From positions 1 through 57,733 of the forward strand of contig JANWVC010000010.1 in assembly GCA_025057755.1 (NCBI GenBank): a stretch of DNA of 57,733 nucleotides. The letters run 5' to 3'. The notes beneath the pieces were generated by a model. That model did not search any database. It was not told where the DNA came from and saw only the letters and a program-made list of their open reading frames with translations. Positions 1-9,761 of this stretch are shown piece by piece; the stretch's first letter is position 1, and each line of letters opens with the position of its first letter. Both the position numbers and the translations under genes were made by a program. Origin of the DNA: Limisphaera sp. (GTDB taxonomy: Bacteria; Verrucomicrobiota; Verrucomicrobiia; Limisphaerales; Limisphaeraceae).

Positions 1-495
1 GGGGGCGTAGAGTGCCCACAACTTGCGGTATTGCTCATCGGGCGGATCAGGCTGATCGGTCTGATCAGACTGATCGCGCTCTTGGCGCATGCGTGCCGCC
101 ACATCCCGCACCGCGCGCGCTTCGGCGCTGTCCGGTGCCCATTGCGGCAGGTGGCGGTGGCGCAGGTAATCCTCGTAGTCCAGCAGCAGTTCCTCAAGGC
201 TTGCCCGCGCAGTGTTCAGCAGCCGCAGCTCGGTCTGCGAGGAAGCGGCCGCCGCGCGGCTGGCTTCGGCGATGTTCTGCCGGCCGCTGCGCGCGGCCTG
301 CACCATCTGGTCCACCGTGCGCGAGCGCGGGTCGAGGAATTTTTCGCAGAACCAGTAGGTAGCATCGTAGATGAGTGTGGCGGTCTGGAAACTGGCCGCC
401 TGCCGATAGCCGCCGCTGGGGCGCAGGCGGCGGGGTGATCCGTCGGATCGGGCGGATCGGTCAGATCGGTCTGATCGGTCGGATCTACCCTGCAT
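1..495 (-). CDS. Four-helix-bundle suffix domain protein (partial, cut by left edge)
   Basis: This minus-strand reading frame opens with ATG at 493-495 and stays open to base 1, so the 3' end lies outside the window. It overlaps the stop of the helicase upstream by 11 bases, which suggests translational coupling. The N-terminus is a low-complexity DRS/ARS/DGS run encoded by a 9-bp repeat. The conserved part follows from about residue 29, with motifs GGYRQAASFQTATLIYDATY, WFCEKFLD and RTVDQMVQAARSGRQNIAEA, and then LLLDYEDYL. These match my memory of the four-helix-bundle suffix family (TIGR04258-like, related to the S23/avd bundles). A second repeat, QSD-QTD-QPD-PPD, lies near residue 145. 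Function is unknown; proteins of this kind are often found beside DUF1156/DUF499/helicase defence genes. The family call is fairly firm, the role is inference. Confidence 0.75.
   Translation of the reverse strand, partial: MQGRSDRSDRSDRSARSDGSPRRLRPSGGYRQAASFQTATLIYDATYWFCEKFLDPRSRTVDQMVQAARSGRQNIAEASRAAAASSQTELRLLNTARASLEELLLDYEDYLRHRHLPQWAPDSAEARAVRDVAARMRQERDQSDQTDQPDPPDEQYRKLWALYAP
33..75. repeat. Phased GATC repeat array, copy 2 (9-bp unit)
   Basis: GATC occurs at 45, 54, 63 and 72, exactly every 9 bases. On the minus strand this encodes a QSD-QTD-QPD-PPD tripeptide repeat inside the four-helix-bundle gene. Confidence 0.8.
437..485. repeat. Phased GATC repeat array, copy 1 (9-bp unit)
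   Basis: GATC occurs at 437, 446, 455, 464, 473 and 482, every 9 bases without exception. On the minus strand the unit GACCGATCN encodes Asp-Arg-Ser repeats at the N-terminus of the four-helix-bundle gene, so the array abuts the helicase stop codon. Confidence 0.85.
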
Positions 496-3400
496 ATTGC
501 TTCCAGTCTTTTACCACGAACCGCACAATCCCCACCACTTCTTCGGGGCGGAGTTTGCTCGCGGGATTTTGCAACGTAAAAAGTTTCGGTTCGTCGGCCG
601 CGTTCTCGACCACGTACAGCCAGTATTCGTTGGCGAGCCGCTGGGCCATGAGCCATTCGTTGGGCGTCAGCACGACCGGGCCGGTGGTGGCACGGGCCTT
701 GACCTCGATGTACCGGAGCGTGCCGTCGGGCGCCTCGGACCGAATGTCGTAGCCGAGGTTTTGACGCGAAACATCCACAGGCGTCCGGCCTGCGCGGCGC
801 TCGTAGTCCAGGGCCATTTGCATCCCAATGGCCTCGATCTCCGCATCGGTGCGCATGACCGGATCCGCCGCCGGTTGTGGCATCACCCGGGCGATTCCCA
901 GCACACGCGGGGGCGCAGGCAACAGGCTGGTCTCGCGTTGGATTTCATCTTCGAGAGCTTCCTTGCGTGCCTGCAATTCTTCGCGGCGGCGTTCTTCGTT
1001 ACGCAATTCCGCGTCCGGGATCGGTTCACGCTTGGCGCGGCGGGTTTCGTAGTCAATGAGTTTGGCCTGGGACTCCAGGAGCATTTGCTCGAGGGAACGC
1101 ACGCCGTATTTGCGCTTGATCTCGGCGTCGCGTTGACGCAGCGCCAGCAGCTCAGCGCGGTAGCTCTCGAGGACGTGCGCCACGGCGAAGGCGAGCACGG
1201 ACTGTTCGGATGGACCGGACACAGCAGATGGATCGGGGGCATCCACGGGTCGGAGGTCCCACAACACGCTGCTGTGGAGCAGGCGCAACGGGCCGCCGTC
1301 CCGCGGTTGATATACGGCAAAGAGTCGCTTGCCCGCAATCTGGTTGTGGCCGTCACGCAGTTCGCCTTCCAAAAACCACAGCCAGCCGTCGAGCCGGCCG
1401 TCCGGGTCGGCAAAGGTCGCGCCGCGCCTCAGGTCTGCGGCGCAATCGGCCAGCAAGCGCTCGATGACGGTCTCCAAAAGCGGATGGCCCGGGGCCACGA
1501 ACACCGCCTCCTGACGTCGCGCCGTTTGCTTGTCGAAGGCCAGCTTGTGGTATTCGCGGAATACTTCGCCGTATTGGTGCTTAAAGGCCGGGGAGACGTT
1601 GCGCAGTTCGTAGGGCACGCTGGGCACGCGCCACAGGCCGTCGCGACGTCGCTCGGCGGTCAGACCTACGAACCGTGAGCCGTGCAGAAAAAACTTCTCG
1701 ATGTATTCGGGCACCAGCCGGTGTTCGCGCGCGCGGCGGTCTTCGCCGAGGACGCGGCTCAGGTCCACGTGGCGCGTCGCCAGGGCCTCCAGCGCAGCTT
1801 CGCGCGCTTTGTGCAGGGCCCGTTCATCCGGCAGAGCCTGGATCTCGGCAACAATTTCATCGAGCGTGCGGCGCTGCGCAATGGCATCCACGATCAGGTC
1901 CTTGAGGGTGCGGCCCGGAATGACTTCGCCGATGACATCGAAAACGCGGTCGCTGCCATAGGCTTGGCGGATGCGCTCGAGTTTTTCGAACAAAGCCTGC
2001 ATGACCTTGCCTTCGCGCGTGTCGATGGCCACCAGGTTGTAGATATGGACCTCCTTTTGCTGGCCGTAACGGTGGATCCGGCCCATGCGTTGCTCAAGCC
2101 GGTTCGGATTCCATGGCAGGTCGTAGTTGACCATGAGCGAGCAGAATTGGAGGTTGATGCCCTCGCCGCCGGCTTCGGTGGAAACCATGAGCTGTGCCTT
2201 TTGACGGAATTCGTGCTCGGCTCGGATGCGGGCGTTGAGATCCATGCCGCCATGCAGCGCGACCACGGAATAGCCCCAGGTCCTGAGTCTTTCCTCAAGG
2301 TATTCCAGCGTCTCGCGCGATTCGGTGAAGATGAGCAGTTTCTCGCGTGTGTCCTGGATTTTCTCGGCGCTCATCACCTGGCGCAGTTCGCCCAACTTGG
2401 TCTCGATCTCGTGGCGTTCGGCATCTTTGGCCAGGTGGATGAGCTTGCCGAGGGTCTGGATCTCGGCCTGAAGTTCTTCGCGCGTCTCGGCCGCGGTCAG
2501 GCGTTCGACCAGTTCTTCCTCGCGTCGGAGGCGTTCGGTCTCGGGCGCGTCTTCCAATTCGTCTTCATCCAGCCGGCCGCCTTGGGCCAACCATTGGCCA
2601 AGCGAGAGGAGTTGTTCCAGCCGCGCTTTGCGGCGTTCGAGCGACCGGCGGACCGCGCGCACGCTCGAAGCAAGGCGCCGCTGCAAAATGAGCAGGGCAA
2701 AGGCAACGTTGCGTTTGTCAGCGTCGAGGGCCTTGTTGTAGGTCTGCTCCACGTATTCGGTCACGGCGTTGTAGAGCCGTTTTTCATCGTCGTTGAGCCG
2801 GTAGGATTTGGTAAACACATGCCGCGGCGGGAACAGCGGCCGGCCGCTAAAATCGCGCAGGTCTTCCTTGAGCCGACGCAGAAAAAGGGGGTTGTCCCGG
2901 TTTTGGACCGACTCGACCAGCAGGTCGGTGTTGGCGAACATACCCGGCATCAGCAGGTCGAGAAACAGCCGGAAGTTCTCCGGGTCGCCCCGATGCGGCG
3001 TGGCCGTCAGGAAAAGGAGGAACTGGCTGGTGCGCGACAGCAACTCGCCAAGGCGGTAACGCTCGGTTTTGCTGGTTCTGTCGCCGTATCGGTACGCGGC
3101 CATTTTGTGGGCCTCGTCCACGATGGCCAGGTCCCATCGAACCTCGGCCAGGGTGGCCATGACATCGTCTTGTTTGCCGAAATCCATGGAGGTGATGATC
3201 TGCGGCTGTTCCTGCCAGATGTTGCGGCCCCAGGTGGCATTCATCACGTTGCGGTCCACAACAGTGAAGGTTTCGCCGAACCGCTCCTTCATCTCGCGCA
3301 GCCACTGGTCTTTCAGGTGCCCGGGCACAACGATGAGCGTGCGCCGGACCAAGCCGCGGTATTTGAGCTCCTTGAGCAGAAGTCCGGTCATGATGGTTTT

Positions 3401-3790
3401 GCCTGCCCCGGGATCATCAGCCAGCAGGAACCGAATACGCGGGCTGCGCAGGATGTGATGATAAATCGCCTCAATCTGATGCGGCAGCGGATCCACTTGC
3501 GAAGTGTTAACCGCAAAGAGCGGATCGAATTGCTGCGCGTACCGCACACGATGGGCTTCGACAGCCAAAAAGAACGCTTCAGCCCGGCCACGGAAATCGC
3601 GAATCGCACTTGCTGCACGCCGCACCTGGGCCAGGTCCGTCTCTCTCAAAAGGCCCGAGTAAAACTGTTGCGTCCGAGTCCCAACCAGTTCCAAGCGTAC
3701 ACACCCGCCCAACGATTGCACCGTCAACACGCGAACCGGTTCCGGCCAGAAAGCAGCCTCCAAGGTGTCTCCGACAACTGGCAGGTCCAT
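485..3790 (-). CDS. SNF2-type DEAD/DEAH helicase with C-terminal DUF3883 domain
   Basis: About 1101 residues, probably a defence helicase or translocase acting on DNA. The Walker A motif is DDPGAGKT at about 125-132, the DEAH box is at about 225-228, followed by motif III TATPHRGDPENF. The C-terminal helicase lobe ends in RMGRIHRYGQQKEVHIYNL, the arginine-finger signature of SNF2/RapA-like proteins. The last 120 residues (from RTPVDVSRQNLGYDIRS, with IEVKAR) look like DUF3883/NOV_C, a PD-(D/E)xK-like fold. I chose the ATG at 3788-3790 because the conserved part starts right after it (MDLPVVGDTLEAAF); an open stretch continues upstream to 4294 but reads as unstructured. The next gene, on the same strand, overlaps the stop. 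Helicases of this architecture occur with DUF1156 methylases and DUF499 ATPases (Hma-like systems); those partners would lie left of base 1. Confidence 0.85.
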   Translation of the reverse strand: MDLPVVGDTLEAAFWPEPVRVLTVQSLGGCVRLELVGTRTQQFYSGLLRETDLAQVRRAASAIRDFRGRAEAFFLAVEAHRVRYAQQFDPLFAVNTSQVDPLPHQIEAIYHHILRSPRIRFLLADDPGAGKTIMTGLLLKELKYRGLVRRTLIVVPGHLKDQWLREMKERFGETFTVVDRNVMNATWGRNIWQEQPQIITSMDFGKQDDVMATLAEVRWDLAIVDEAHKMAAYRYGDRTSKTERYRLGELLSRTSQFLLFLTATPHRGDPENFRLFLDLLMPGMFANTDLLVESVQNRDNPLFLRRLKEDLRDFSGRPLFPPRHVFTKSYRLNDDEKRLYNAVTEYVEQTYNKALDADKRNVAFALLILQRRLASSVRAVRRSLERRKARLEQLLSLGQWLAQGGRLDEDELEDAPETERLRREEELVERLTAAETREELQAEIQTLGKLIHLAKDAERHEIETKLGELRQVMSAEKIQDTREKLLIFTESRETLEYLEERLRTWGYSVVALHGGMDLNARIRAEHEFRQKAQLMVSTEAGGEGINLQFCSLMVNYDLPWNPNRLEQRMGRIHRYGQQKEVHIYNLVAIDTREGKVMQALFEKLERIRQAYGSDRVFDVIGEVIPGRTLKDLIVDAIAQRRTLDEIVAEIQALPDERALHKAREAALEALATRHVDLSRVLGEDRRAREHRLVPEYIEKFFLHGSRFVGLTAERRRDGLWRVPSVPYELRNVSPAFKHQYGEVFREYHKLAFDKQTARRQEAVFVAPGHPLLETVIERLLADCAADLRRGATFADPDGRLDGWLWFLEGELRDGHNQIAGKRLFAVYQPRDGGPLRLLHSSVLWDLRPVDAPDPSAVSGPSEQSVLAFAVAHVLESYRAELLALRQRDAEIKRKYGVRSLEQMLLESQAKLIDYETRRAKREPIPDAELRNEERRREELQARKEALEDEIQRETSLLPAPPRVLGIARVMPQPAADPVMRTDAEIEAIGMQMALDYERRAGRTPVDVSRQNLGYDIRSEAPDGTLRYIEVKARATTGPVVLTPNEWLMAQRLANEYWLYVVENAADEPKLFTLQNPASKLRPEEVVGIVRFVVKDWKQYAG

Positions 3791-4078
3791 GGCTTCCAAG
3801 AAAAAAGCCGTCGCTCCGCCTGACAAGGATGAACCCGCTCCGGACGACCCCCTTGAACGACTCCGCAGGCCAATCCTTCCTCGGTCCAATACACGGCACC
3901 AGGTCCGGTCGCCCTCGTTCTCCGCACGGGGCCGCGCGCGCACTGCATCGGGCGGCAAATCACATGCCACGATGTTAAAGACAGCTTTATAGACACATGT
4001 ACACACCAAGATGTTCTGATGGATTAGCGCACAGAGGGTCGTGCCGGGCCGCACACGGGAACGGCCACGGACAGGTCG

Positions 4079-4721
4079 TTCGAAGAAACCAACTGGTGGG
4101 TGGTGCAGAGGGTAGCCGCGAGCGGATCCTCCGAACGCGACGAAGCGTTGGCCTGCTCGTACGAAACCTGTCGCAGATCGATTTACCCATACGGCCGACG
4201 TCGCGGATTCCGTCACGAAGATGCCGAAGATCTGACCGAGGAGTTTTTCCTCCATTTCGTGCAGAAGCGCTGTGTAAGCTGCCGACCGTGACAAAGGCCG
4301 CTTTCGCTCCTCTGGCTGTTGCCTTGGTTAAAACGCTTTCCAGCGGATCAACAGGACCGCGAACGACGCCAACAAAGGGGCGACGGCCTGACGAGCGTTT
4401 CTTGGCCGCATCCTCCCAGCCGCCGTGGGCAACGGAGCCGAACCGAGCGACCGGCACACGCCTGATCGGGAATTGGACCGGGATTCGGCCAAGACGCCCC
4501 TTCAGCATGCCTGGACGGCGCTGCAGTCCGAGTGGGCTTTACCCGGGAAACAGGGCTCCTTGGAGCTGTTACCCCCTCTCATCTTGGACAAATCCGAGGA
4601 GCCTTACAGCCACGTGGCTACGCACCTAGGATGAACGGCACATCGCCTGAAAGTCACCATGCACCGACTCCGACGCCGATTGCGGCATGTGGTCGAAACC
4701 GAGATTGCGCGCACAGCCTGA
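4079..4721 (+). pseudogene. Decayed ECF-type sigma-70 factor
   Basis: Pieces in several frames line up with the sigma factors common in Verrucomicrobia and Planctomycetes. Frame 2 from 4079 gives TNWWVVQRVAASGSSERDEA, then RRSIYPYGRRRGFRHEDAED and LTEEFFLHFVQKR, the region-2 core. Frame 3 from 4281 gives ADRDKGRFRS and then hits TAA at 4329. Frame 2 resumes near 4343 with ADQQDRERRQQRG. Frame 3 returns at about 4654 with LKVTMHRLRRRLRHVVETEI, the region-4 helix-turn-helix end, and stops at 4719-4721. At least three frame changes and an internal stop make this non-functional unless the sequence has errors. No kinase or anti-sigma gene sits beside it. Confidence 0.75.
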
Positions 4722-4839
4722 AACGCTGCCCAGCTCCAGGGCAAGCTCACCGAGTTACGGTCCATCTTACGCGAACAGCCCGTGGACACGTCCAGGCATC
4801 CGGGCCAAACACAGACGATATCTAACTCGACCCTGCTTG

Positions 4840-7190
4840 CATGAAGTCTCGTTCCCCACACTTTCGGGCGGCAGCTGGGGCGGCTCAGGCAGGTTGACCA
4901 AACAAGGCGCGGGCCAACTTGGGCTGTGGAACTCTAACGCCTATACCGGTGCGACCGAAATCGAGGGTGGCGTTGAGGTTCTGTTGCCAGACCATGCGCC
5001 GGGCAGCCGACTCAGGGGACACAGGTGGCATCCGGTGCAGTGATTGGACTTCATGCGATTGCGCACACGGCACCTGAGCCGCTGATCTTGCAAGGCACGG
5101 GGCCTGGAGGTTTGGGTGTATGGTTCGCGGCCGATGCTCACTCTTCCTACGCCGGTCCCATCACGATCGCCGCGGACGCCTTAATCCGAGAGGATACGGC
5201 TCTGGGATTCACCTTAACCGATCGTCTGAACGGACCCGGTGTTTGGTTAAGCAAGGCGAAGGAACTCCCGTTCTGGCAGACACCATGCCCAATACCTACG
5301 TCGGGGACACTCTGATGGCTCACGGGACCGTAGTATCGGAATGGGAGGCCGGTCCAGTCGTGCCGGGTCGTGTATCCATCGGAGACGGCTTCCGGGCAGC
5401 CACGGTCCGATGGATTCGGTCCGGGCAGCTTGCACCCAATGCCCTGGTCACAGTCCGGGCCAGGAGCGCCCTTCTGCTTCTGGACCAAAACGCAACTGTG
5501 GGCGGCTTGACCCTTGAAGGCGGAGCGATTGAAAAAGGTCGGAACGTTCTGACATGACACAGTAAAGCTACCGCCACAGGGAACGAGTCCAGCCAGAGAA
5601 CGGGTTTGCCAGACCTCGGTGGCAGGGGCCGAACCTTTGCCGTCGCCAATGGCGCGGCTGCGGACGACCTGCTGATCGCCGCGATCCTCCACGATGGCGG
5701 CTTAAAGAAAACCGGAGCCGGTCGGCTATTGCTGGCCGGTTCGAACACCCAAGACGGCGGCCGTGTAATCGCGGAAGGCGTTTTGACCCTGACGACACCG
5801 ATGGCTCTGGGCGTGGCCATGGCCACCCCGGTTGTCGGCAACGGCGCTGGACTCGAATTGCGCAGCCTGCCGAAGCCCGTTTTTCAAACTTTGATCCTTT
5901 ACGGCGACGGTCGCGGGTGGGGCGCCCTTGTGGCTGTAACCAGCTCCAACACATGGTCCGGGCCGATCCAGATGGGTTGTGCCCCTTCCTTGGTCGTGGC
6001 GCCCAGGGCTGCCCTGCGGCTTGAGGGAATTCTGAACGCCACGGGACAAACCCTGCGTTCGATGCCCGGGGCGACGGTGAACTCTACGGGGCCATCGTGG
6101 GCAACGCCGACACGACCTTGGTCAAGAGCGGTCCGGGTTCATGGATCCTGGGCGGACCCGATCCCAACACTTTCGCAGGGTCCACACGGTTCGAAGAAGG
6201 CCGCTTGCAACTGAGCAAGCGACAGGGGCCGGGTCTGCACGACGAATTGATCCCGGGGCACACACACCGGGGACGACCACCGCCCGAGGATTGCGTGAAG
6301 GGCCAGATCTAATGAGCCCGGAGATCAGGGTGACCCTCCACCCGGGCAGCCTGCAGGATTAAACGGTTTTAAGGCCACGCCGGGTGCTTTAACCATCCAC
6401 GACGCAACTGTGCACACCAGCTCGGGTAACCTCTTTTTGAACGGGCCGTTGTGATCCCTGGGACGGGCCACCAGTCGGGTTCAGGGTCAAATCGCCTTCA
6501 ACGGCATCCAGCCTGTGCAAGGGATCGGCTCAGGGAAGTTCATCCTGGAAGCGCAGAGAACCGCAGGCGGTTTCGTCAAATGGGGCAGCAGTGCTCCGGT
6601 CTTGAGCGCCCCACATACCCTCACCGAAACCTGTATAATCGCCGGTGGTCCCGTATGAATGAACGATGACCCAAGGCGCGGTTACGGTCTCGGGCCAGCT
6701 CCCGATCTCCATGGAACCAGCGCCTTTGCTCGGCGACCTGGAGGCAGCGCTCGGCGGCACCGGATCTGTCCGGGGACCCGACACCGTGCAACATCGGGGC
6801 GTGTTCCACCCCGGCCCGCGAGGCTCAACCAGTTCGGGCAGTCATGTGGGCCGGCCGATCATTGGCAACCATGTGACCCCCGGCTCTCGTGGGCACTCCA
6901 TGCCGCTATCGGCTGGTCGAATATGCCAGTGGCGGTCAGGAGGGGAACGACTTTGATCGTATCCCGACCGAGTTCGCCCTCACCGCTCCGATCCGAATCG
7001 GCTCCGACTTGATCGAGCTGCGGTCGTCCGGTCGCGTGGGCAAAAATCGCATCCTCTGTGGATGGCGTCCGATCTGAACCAGCCTTTCATTCGGATCCAA
7101 GCCTACCTGCCGGCGACACCGCCGGAGAATTTGTTCCTCCTTCCCCATGACACTTCGGCACCGTGCCGAGGTTACTTCCGTCTCGAGCTG
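4840..7190 (+). pseudogene. Decayed autotransporter-type beta-strand repeat protein
   Basis: All three plus frames carry fragments of one long repetitive surface protein. Examples are GRLTKQGAGQLGLWNSNAYT and GATEIEGGVEVL (about 4890-4980), then LKKTGAGRLLLAGSNTQDGG (about 5704-5760), then TLVKSGPGSWILGGPDPNTF (about 6117-6176). These resemble the autotransporter-associated beta-strand repeat (TIGR02601-like, consensus GAGTLTLSGANTYTGGT). Near 6755 GGTGSVRGPDTV and HPGPRGSTSSGS look like the usual end of such proteins, followed by GNDFDRI near 6945. The reading frame changes at least six times and short stops recur, so no intact gene remains. The original would have been an exported, probably outer-surface protein of more than 700 residues. 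The exact ends are uncertain. Confidence 0.7.
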
Positions 7191-7533
7191 GCCTCCTGAC
7201 CCTGCCCGTGGTCGGCCTGCGCGCTCCTGCATCGCCGCTGGTTGACCCGCACAAACGCGCCGTGCTGACGCATCCGCCGGGCTCTCGGAAAACCCCAGCT
7301 CGGCGGCCGCGTTTGAGGGTGAGGACCGGCAGGGTCCCGTCAGGCACCTTCGACAGTTTGCCCTCAACGAATCCACATCCGTGCCATGCCCTGCCGAGCG
7401 GATGGGCGCGGCAACCCGCCAACGTCGTTGCCGGCGGTGGCTCTCCCCCGGGCACCAGTGCCACCCGGGAACCGCCCCGACCGATCGCGGCGGGCACGCA
7501 ACGTTCCCTTCTATCATACGATTTTATCATTGC

Positions 7534-7573
7534 TTCATACTCCGAAAAGACTCACTCTGTGTTTGAGTATGAA
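7534..7573 (+). promoter_or_regulatory. Inverted repeat spanning the start codon of the next gene
   Basis: TTCATACTC at 7534-7542 is perfectly complementary to GAGTATGAA at 7565-7573, with 22 bases between. The right arm contains the ATG at 7569. The surroundings are AT-rich compared with the rest of the window. It could be an mRNA hairpin that masks the start, or an operator. Confidence 0.4.
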
Positions 7574-8840
7574 CGTACATGCCATTCGTATGATCCAGAG
7601 CCTTGGGCTTCAGAGGGCGGCTAGTGGAGTTGCAGCAGGCGGGAAGTTAGGTAGAGGGCCGCGTCCAACTCGAGGGTTGTTCTGGGTCGCGGCCGGTTTG
7701 GTGGCGGGGAGCCTGAGCGGATCGGCCCAGCCGCCGTTGGAAACCCATCGCAACCTGCAAGCGGTGCATCTCGACGGCACCAGTGCCTGGAGCGGCACAT
7801 TCCCCTTTCGGCTCCGCGGAGTGCTGTTGAACGAGCCGGCCGATCTCTTGGATCCGACGCCGTTGTTTCTGCCCTGGGACAATGGCGCCAATGCCGGTCG
7901 TATGGGAGGACAGTGGCAGATTTTTATTCAAGCTGTGGCAGCAGACGATCGCGGTGGGACTGCCTGTTGGATGGGTCAGAACTACGGCAATCTGGCATGG
8001 TTGCGGAACAGCGAGCTCAGCTACACCAATCGAGCCTGGGTGGCTGAACTGCTGCGGTTAAACCACGATCCCGAAACCGGCCATCGGTTTCGACCGGGCG
8101 ACCTGGTGGAAATTACAGTGTATCAATCGTTGTTTTACGGAGGCAAACGCAACATCAACGAGGGTCATAGCATTGATCCGCGCTATGATTTTCACGTGGC
8201 GCTGGTGCAAGCCGGTTACGGTCTGCCGGAACCAGAGGTTGTGCCATTGAGTGCCCTGGTGCGACCCGACGATGGGAATCCGGCAACCAGCGAGGAAATC
8301 TTTGATCCCACGCGGGCGACCGGATGTGAGCATTGGCAGGGCATGCGCATCCGGATCCCCGGCTTGCGCCTGGCCACGGATCCTGCGTTGGTTCAGGCGC
8401 TGGGACCGCGGTTTTTTGGGACAAACGGATGGAATCCGACGGCAGCCTGGGGGCAACGGCTCTGTACTGTGACCGATGGTGCGGGCCGGTATTTGACGGT
8501 GCGTCATCCCCGTTACAGTCTGGGACCGGTCCCGGAGGGCGTGTTCGATGCGATCGGGATTTTGAACCAAGAATCCGGCTCGGGCATTCAGGGAACCAAT
8601 GGTTACGAGTTGATCTTGCAACAAATCGTGCGACTGCCGCCGCCGGAGCTGCAGATTGCGTTGCACGCGGTGGTCGGTTGGCCGGACAACGGTACGGACT
8701 ACGTTTTGGAAACATCGCCGCGTCTGCCCGATCCGGTTTGGTCGCCGGTAACGAATGCGGTGATATGGTCCGAGGGTCGGCGCATGGTGGTCTTGCCACC
8801 CGTGGAAGGTCAGCGGTACTTCCGCTTGCGTCGCCCATAA
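7569..8840 (+). CDS. Exported protein of unknown function
   Basis: About 423 residues. The first 45 hold a basic stretch and then a hydrophobic segment, GLFWVAAGLVAGSLSGSAQ, that reads as a signal peptide with cleavage after SAQ. The start was set at the ATG 7569-7571; ATG at 7590 is a possible alternative and the open frame extends upstream to 7386. I do not recognise the central region. The last 60 residues (HAVVGWPDNGTDYVLETSPR, then a tail ending YFRLRRP) match a C-terminal motif seen in many exported verrucomicrobial proteins. The pseudopilin gene follows after 21 bases, so the two may be cotranscribed. Function is not inferred. Confidence 0.75.
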   Translation: MNVHAIRMIQSLGLQRAASGVAAGGKLGRGPRPTRGLFWVAAGLVAGSLSGSAQPPLETHRNLQAVHLDGTSAWSGTFPFRLRGVLLNEPADLLDPTPLFLPWDNGANAGRMGGQWQIFIQAVAADDRGGTACWMGQNYGNLAWLRNSELSYTNRAWVAELLRLNHDPETGHRFRPGDLVEITVYQSLFYGGKRNINEGHSIDPRYDFHVALVQAGYGLPEPEVVPLSALVRPDDGNPATSEEIFDPTRATGCEHWQGMRIRIPGLRLATDPALVQALGPRFFGTNGWNPTAAWGQRLCTVTDGAGRYLTVRHPRYSLGPVPEGVFDAIGILNQESGSGIQGTNGYELILQQIVRLPPPELQIALHAVVGWPDNGTDYVLETSPRLPDPVWSPVTNAVIWSEGRRMVVLPPVEGQRYFRLRRP

Positions 8841-8861
8841 GGCCGCCCTGGAGTTCCTCCG

Positions 8862-9590
8862 ATGCAGTCGATTTATCGAACCCGTCCGGCTCGAGAGATT
8901 GCGTGCGTGAGGGGCCCGACCGCTGCGGACGCGCTCGGGGCGGGGGCATGGGCGCGGTGGGCGCCGCCCGGCTTCAGTCTGGTGGAGTTGTTGGTGGTCA
9001 TGGGTGTGGTCGGATTGTTGGCCGCCTGGCTGATGCCGGCTCTGAGCCGCGCGCGGGAAAAGGCCATGGTCGCACGCGTTCACGCGGAATTGCAGGCGGT
9101 AGGGCTCGCGTTGGAGATGTATGCGCAAGATCACGAGGGCCGGGTGCCGCCCGTGCGCGTAAACTGCAACACCGATCTTGCAGAACACTGGTGTCAGATG
9201 CCATTGGAACTGGCTGAACTTCGGTATCTACCGCGAGGCCAGCAAGCCGGCCTGGAGGCGCATTTGGAAGATCCGTTTCACCGTGGACACACCTACAAAT
9301 ATGCGGCTCCGGGTCCCCATCTTTTGAATGGCAGTCCGGCCGGCGATTATGCCGTCTGGGTGCCGGATGACTTCCCGGTCAATCAACTGGATCGGGGGCG
9401 TTATCATTCAGATCCCCGGACGGCTCCGGTCCGATGGGTGATTTGGAGTTTGGGGCCCCGTCCGCGCAGCGCGGCGTCGCAACATCCGCATGCGCCTCTG
9501 AGTGCGGCCAGTTGGTATCGAAAGACGGGCGGCGGCGGAGTCATTGTCCGCTATGCGGACCGGGCAGGCACACAATACAAGTCGCCGTGA
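8862..9590 (+). CDS. Prepilin-type N-terminal cleavage/methylation domain protein
   Basis: 242 residues. The class III signal is clear: APPG at 34-37 followed by FSLVELLVVMGVVGLLAAWL, with cleavage between Gly37 and Phe38 and the conserved Glu at +5. After the hydrophobic helix comes SRAREKAMVARVHAELQAVG, typical of type II secretion pseudopilins and of the many pseudopilin-like proteins of Planctomycetes and Verrucomicrobia. The leader of 37 residues is long and carries an extra Arg/Ala-rich stretch, so the true start might be further in, although no better ATG is seen. The remainder (LPRGQQAGLEAHLEDPFHRG and so on) looks like a small globular domain. It probably sits in the inner membrane or a pseudopilus; the substrate is unknown. 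Confidence 0.85.
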   Translation: MQSIYRTRPAREIACVRGPTAADALGAGAWARWAPPGFSLVELLVVMGVVGLLAAWLMPALSRAREKAMVARVHAELQAVGLALEMYAQDHEGRVPPVRVNCNTDLAEHWCQMPLELAELRYLPRGQQAGLEAHLEDPFHRGHTYKYAAPGPHLLNGSPAGDYAVWVPDDFPVNQLDRGRYHSDPRTAPVRWVIWSLGPRPRSAASQHPHAPLSAASWYRKTGGGGVIVRYADRAGTQYKSP

Positions 9591-9761
9591 ACCCGAAACC
9601 CCAATCCTGCCCGAACCATTGCTGCGAGCGAAAACCGTGGTGAGCCTCGCGGGGAAGGGATCAGAGCCGAAGGGCAGTAATTGGATTGAAACCCAACCCT
9701 GAAACCAGGCGCTTGCCTGCGCAGCCTCCAACAAAGCACGAGAAACGGACCGTAGATCAAC

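Noticed and set aside
437..485. GATC array read as a CRISPR or direct-repeat element
   Set aside because: Unit is only 9 bp with no unique spacers and it is in frame in a coding gene.
1682..3823. Long open frame on the plus strand opposite the helicase
   Set aside because: It is a mirror of a GC-rich coding gene; the helicase motifs on the minus strand are decisive.
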